From contig NZ_JAFFQE010000011.1 in the NCBI RefSeq assembly GCF_016919005.1, positions 23,865 through 87,864 on the forward strand: a stretch of DNA of 64,000 nucleotides. Direction: 5' to 3'. Both the position numbers and the translations under genes were made by a program. The notes beneath the pieces were generated by a model. It ran no database searches. It was not told where the DNA came from and worked only from the letters and a program-made list of their open reading frames with translations. The stretch comes from Desulfopila inferna (GTDB lineage: Bacteria; Desulfobacterota; Desulfobulbia; Desulfobulbales; Desulfocapsaceae). Below are positions 63,905 through 64,000 of this stretch, in pieces. Each line of letters starts with the position of its first letter. Within the stretch, counting starts at the first letter, position 1.

Positions 63905-64000
63905 ATGGCCAAGCAGAAACTTAAAGAGCTTGTTATCAATCGGGACTGGTGCAAAGGCTGCGGCATTTGCGTCAAGTTCTGTCCCACCAAGGTCCTGGAA
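63905..64000 (+). CDS. 4Fe-4S ferredoxin-type subunit of 2-oxoacid:ferredoxin oxidoreductase (partial)
   Basis: First 32 codons only; runs off the window. Starts with ATG after AGAGGA. The visible sequence MAKQKLKELVINRDWCKGCG then ICVKFCPTKVLE has the C-x2-C-x2-C-x3-C-P ferredoxin motif at the start of delta subunits of 2-oxoglutarate or 2-oxoisovalerate:ferredoxin oxidoreductase (KorD/VorD). Position after the TRAP and Usp genes suggests that the imported compound feeds an oxoacid pathway. Which oxoacid cannot be told from this piece. Confidence 0.7.
   Translation, partial: MAKQKLKELVINRDWCKGCGICVKFCPTKVLE

Noticed and set aside
1..64000. CRISPR array, tRNA, rRNA or prophage
   Set aside because: No spaced direct repeats of CRISPR type, no cloverleaf-like or rRNA sequence and no phage structural genes were noticed in the read-through; a dedicated scan with tRNA and CRISPR finders could confirm this.

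Overview
The window reads as chromosomal DNA of a Gram-negative, probably anaerobic bacterium. The best guess is a sulfate-reducing deltaproteobacterium of the Desulfobulbales type. This is an inference from gene content: a small assimilatory-type sirohaem sulfite reductase, a fused acetyl-CoA carboxylase carboxyltransferase, a ferredoxin-type subunit of a 2-oxoacid oxidoreductase at the right edge, a TAXI-type TRAP transporter, several lipoproteins, Lnt, and sigma-54 regulation. No rRNA, tRNA, CRISPR array or intact phage was seen.

Layout. 0-4.3 kb: Cys-tRNA(Pro) deacylase, an aldo/keto reductase with a clear terminator, a decayed secreted cadherin-like gene cut off at a dispersed repeat, and a secreted SGNH-like/Calx-beta protein. 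4.6-10.4 kb: a glyoxylate-shunt locus with long-form malate synthase and isocitrate lyase, divergent from a RamB/ScfR-type regulator, with palindromes at the promoter. 10.9-20.3 kb: an accessory stretch of small membrane proteins (DUF4235, DUF1206, EamA, SpoIIM-like), an orphan CheR-like methyltransferase, two halves of degraded REP-associated transposases, an IS3 remnant, a YeeE/YedE sulfur-transport pair, a cupin, a DUF3750 lipoprotein and several duplicated fragments. 20.3-28.4 kb: a minus-strand housekeeping run, corC-lnt-prfB-polX-ligA; prfB keeps its programmed frameshift. 29-32.7 kb: accC and a fused accA-accD. 33-38 kb: an RND efflux operon with its AcrR-type repressor last and a near-perfect AcrR-type operator at the front. 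38-42 kb: MFS transporter, methyltransferase, D-cysteine desulfhydrase-like enzyme, LysE exporter. 42.2-45.7 kb: alanine-use cluster (AgcS symporter, alanine dehydrogenase, divergent Lrp). 45.8-53.8 kb: PBP1b operon, DUF421 protein, assimilatory-type sulfite reductase, SH3 protein and an AidB-like acyl-CoA dehydrogenase.

The most coherent unit that may be undescribed is at 53.9-62.7 kb. A lipoprotein, a dCache histidine kinase and an NtrC-type sigma-54 activator form one minus-strand operon. Divergent from it lies a TAXI-TRAP transporter operon whose leader holds an excellent sigma-54 (-24/-12) promoter. The region between contains two matching palindromes 41 bp apart that look like activator sites. 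I read this as a DctBD-like switch for a TAXI transporter with an added lipoprotein component. A universal stress protein and the first codons of a 2-oxoacid:ferredoxin oxidoreductase subunit follow, suggesting that the imported substrate may be an organic acid or amino acid.

Other structure worth attention: a MITE-like repeat family (40.2, 45.7 and 51.4 kb), a 75-80 bp repeat shared by the 2.8 kb and 14.5 kb regions, a 65 bp repeat with a DnaA-box-like sequence flanking the DUF3750 gene, and a strong hairpin between the TRAP binding protein and its permease.
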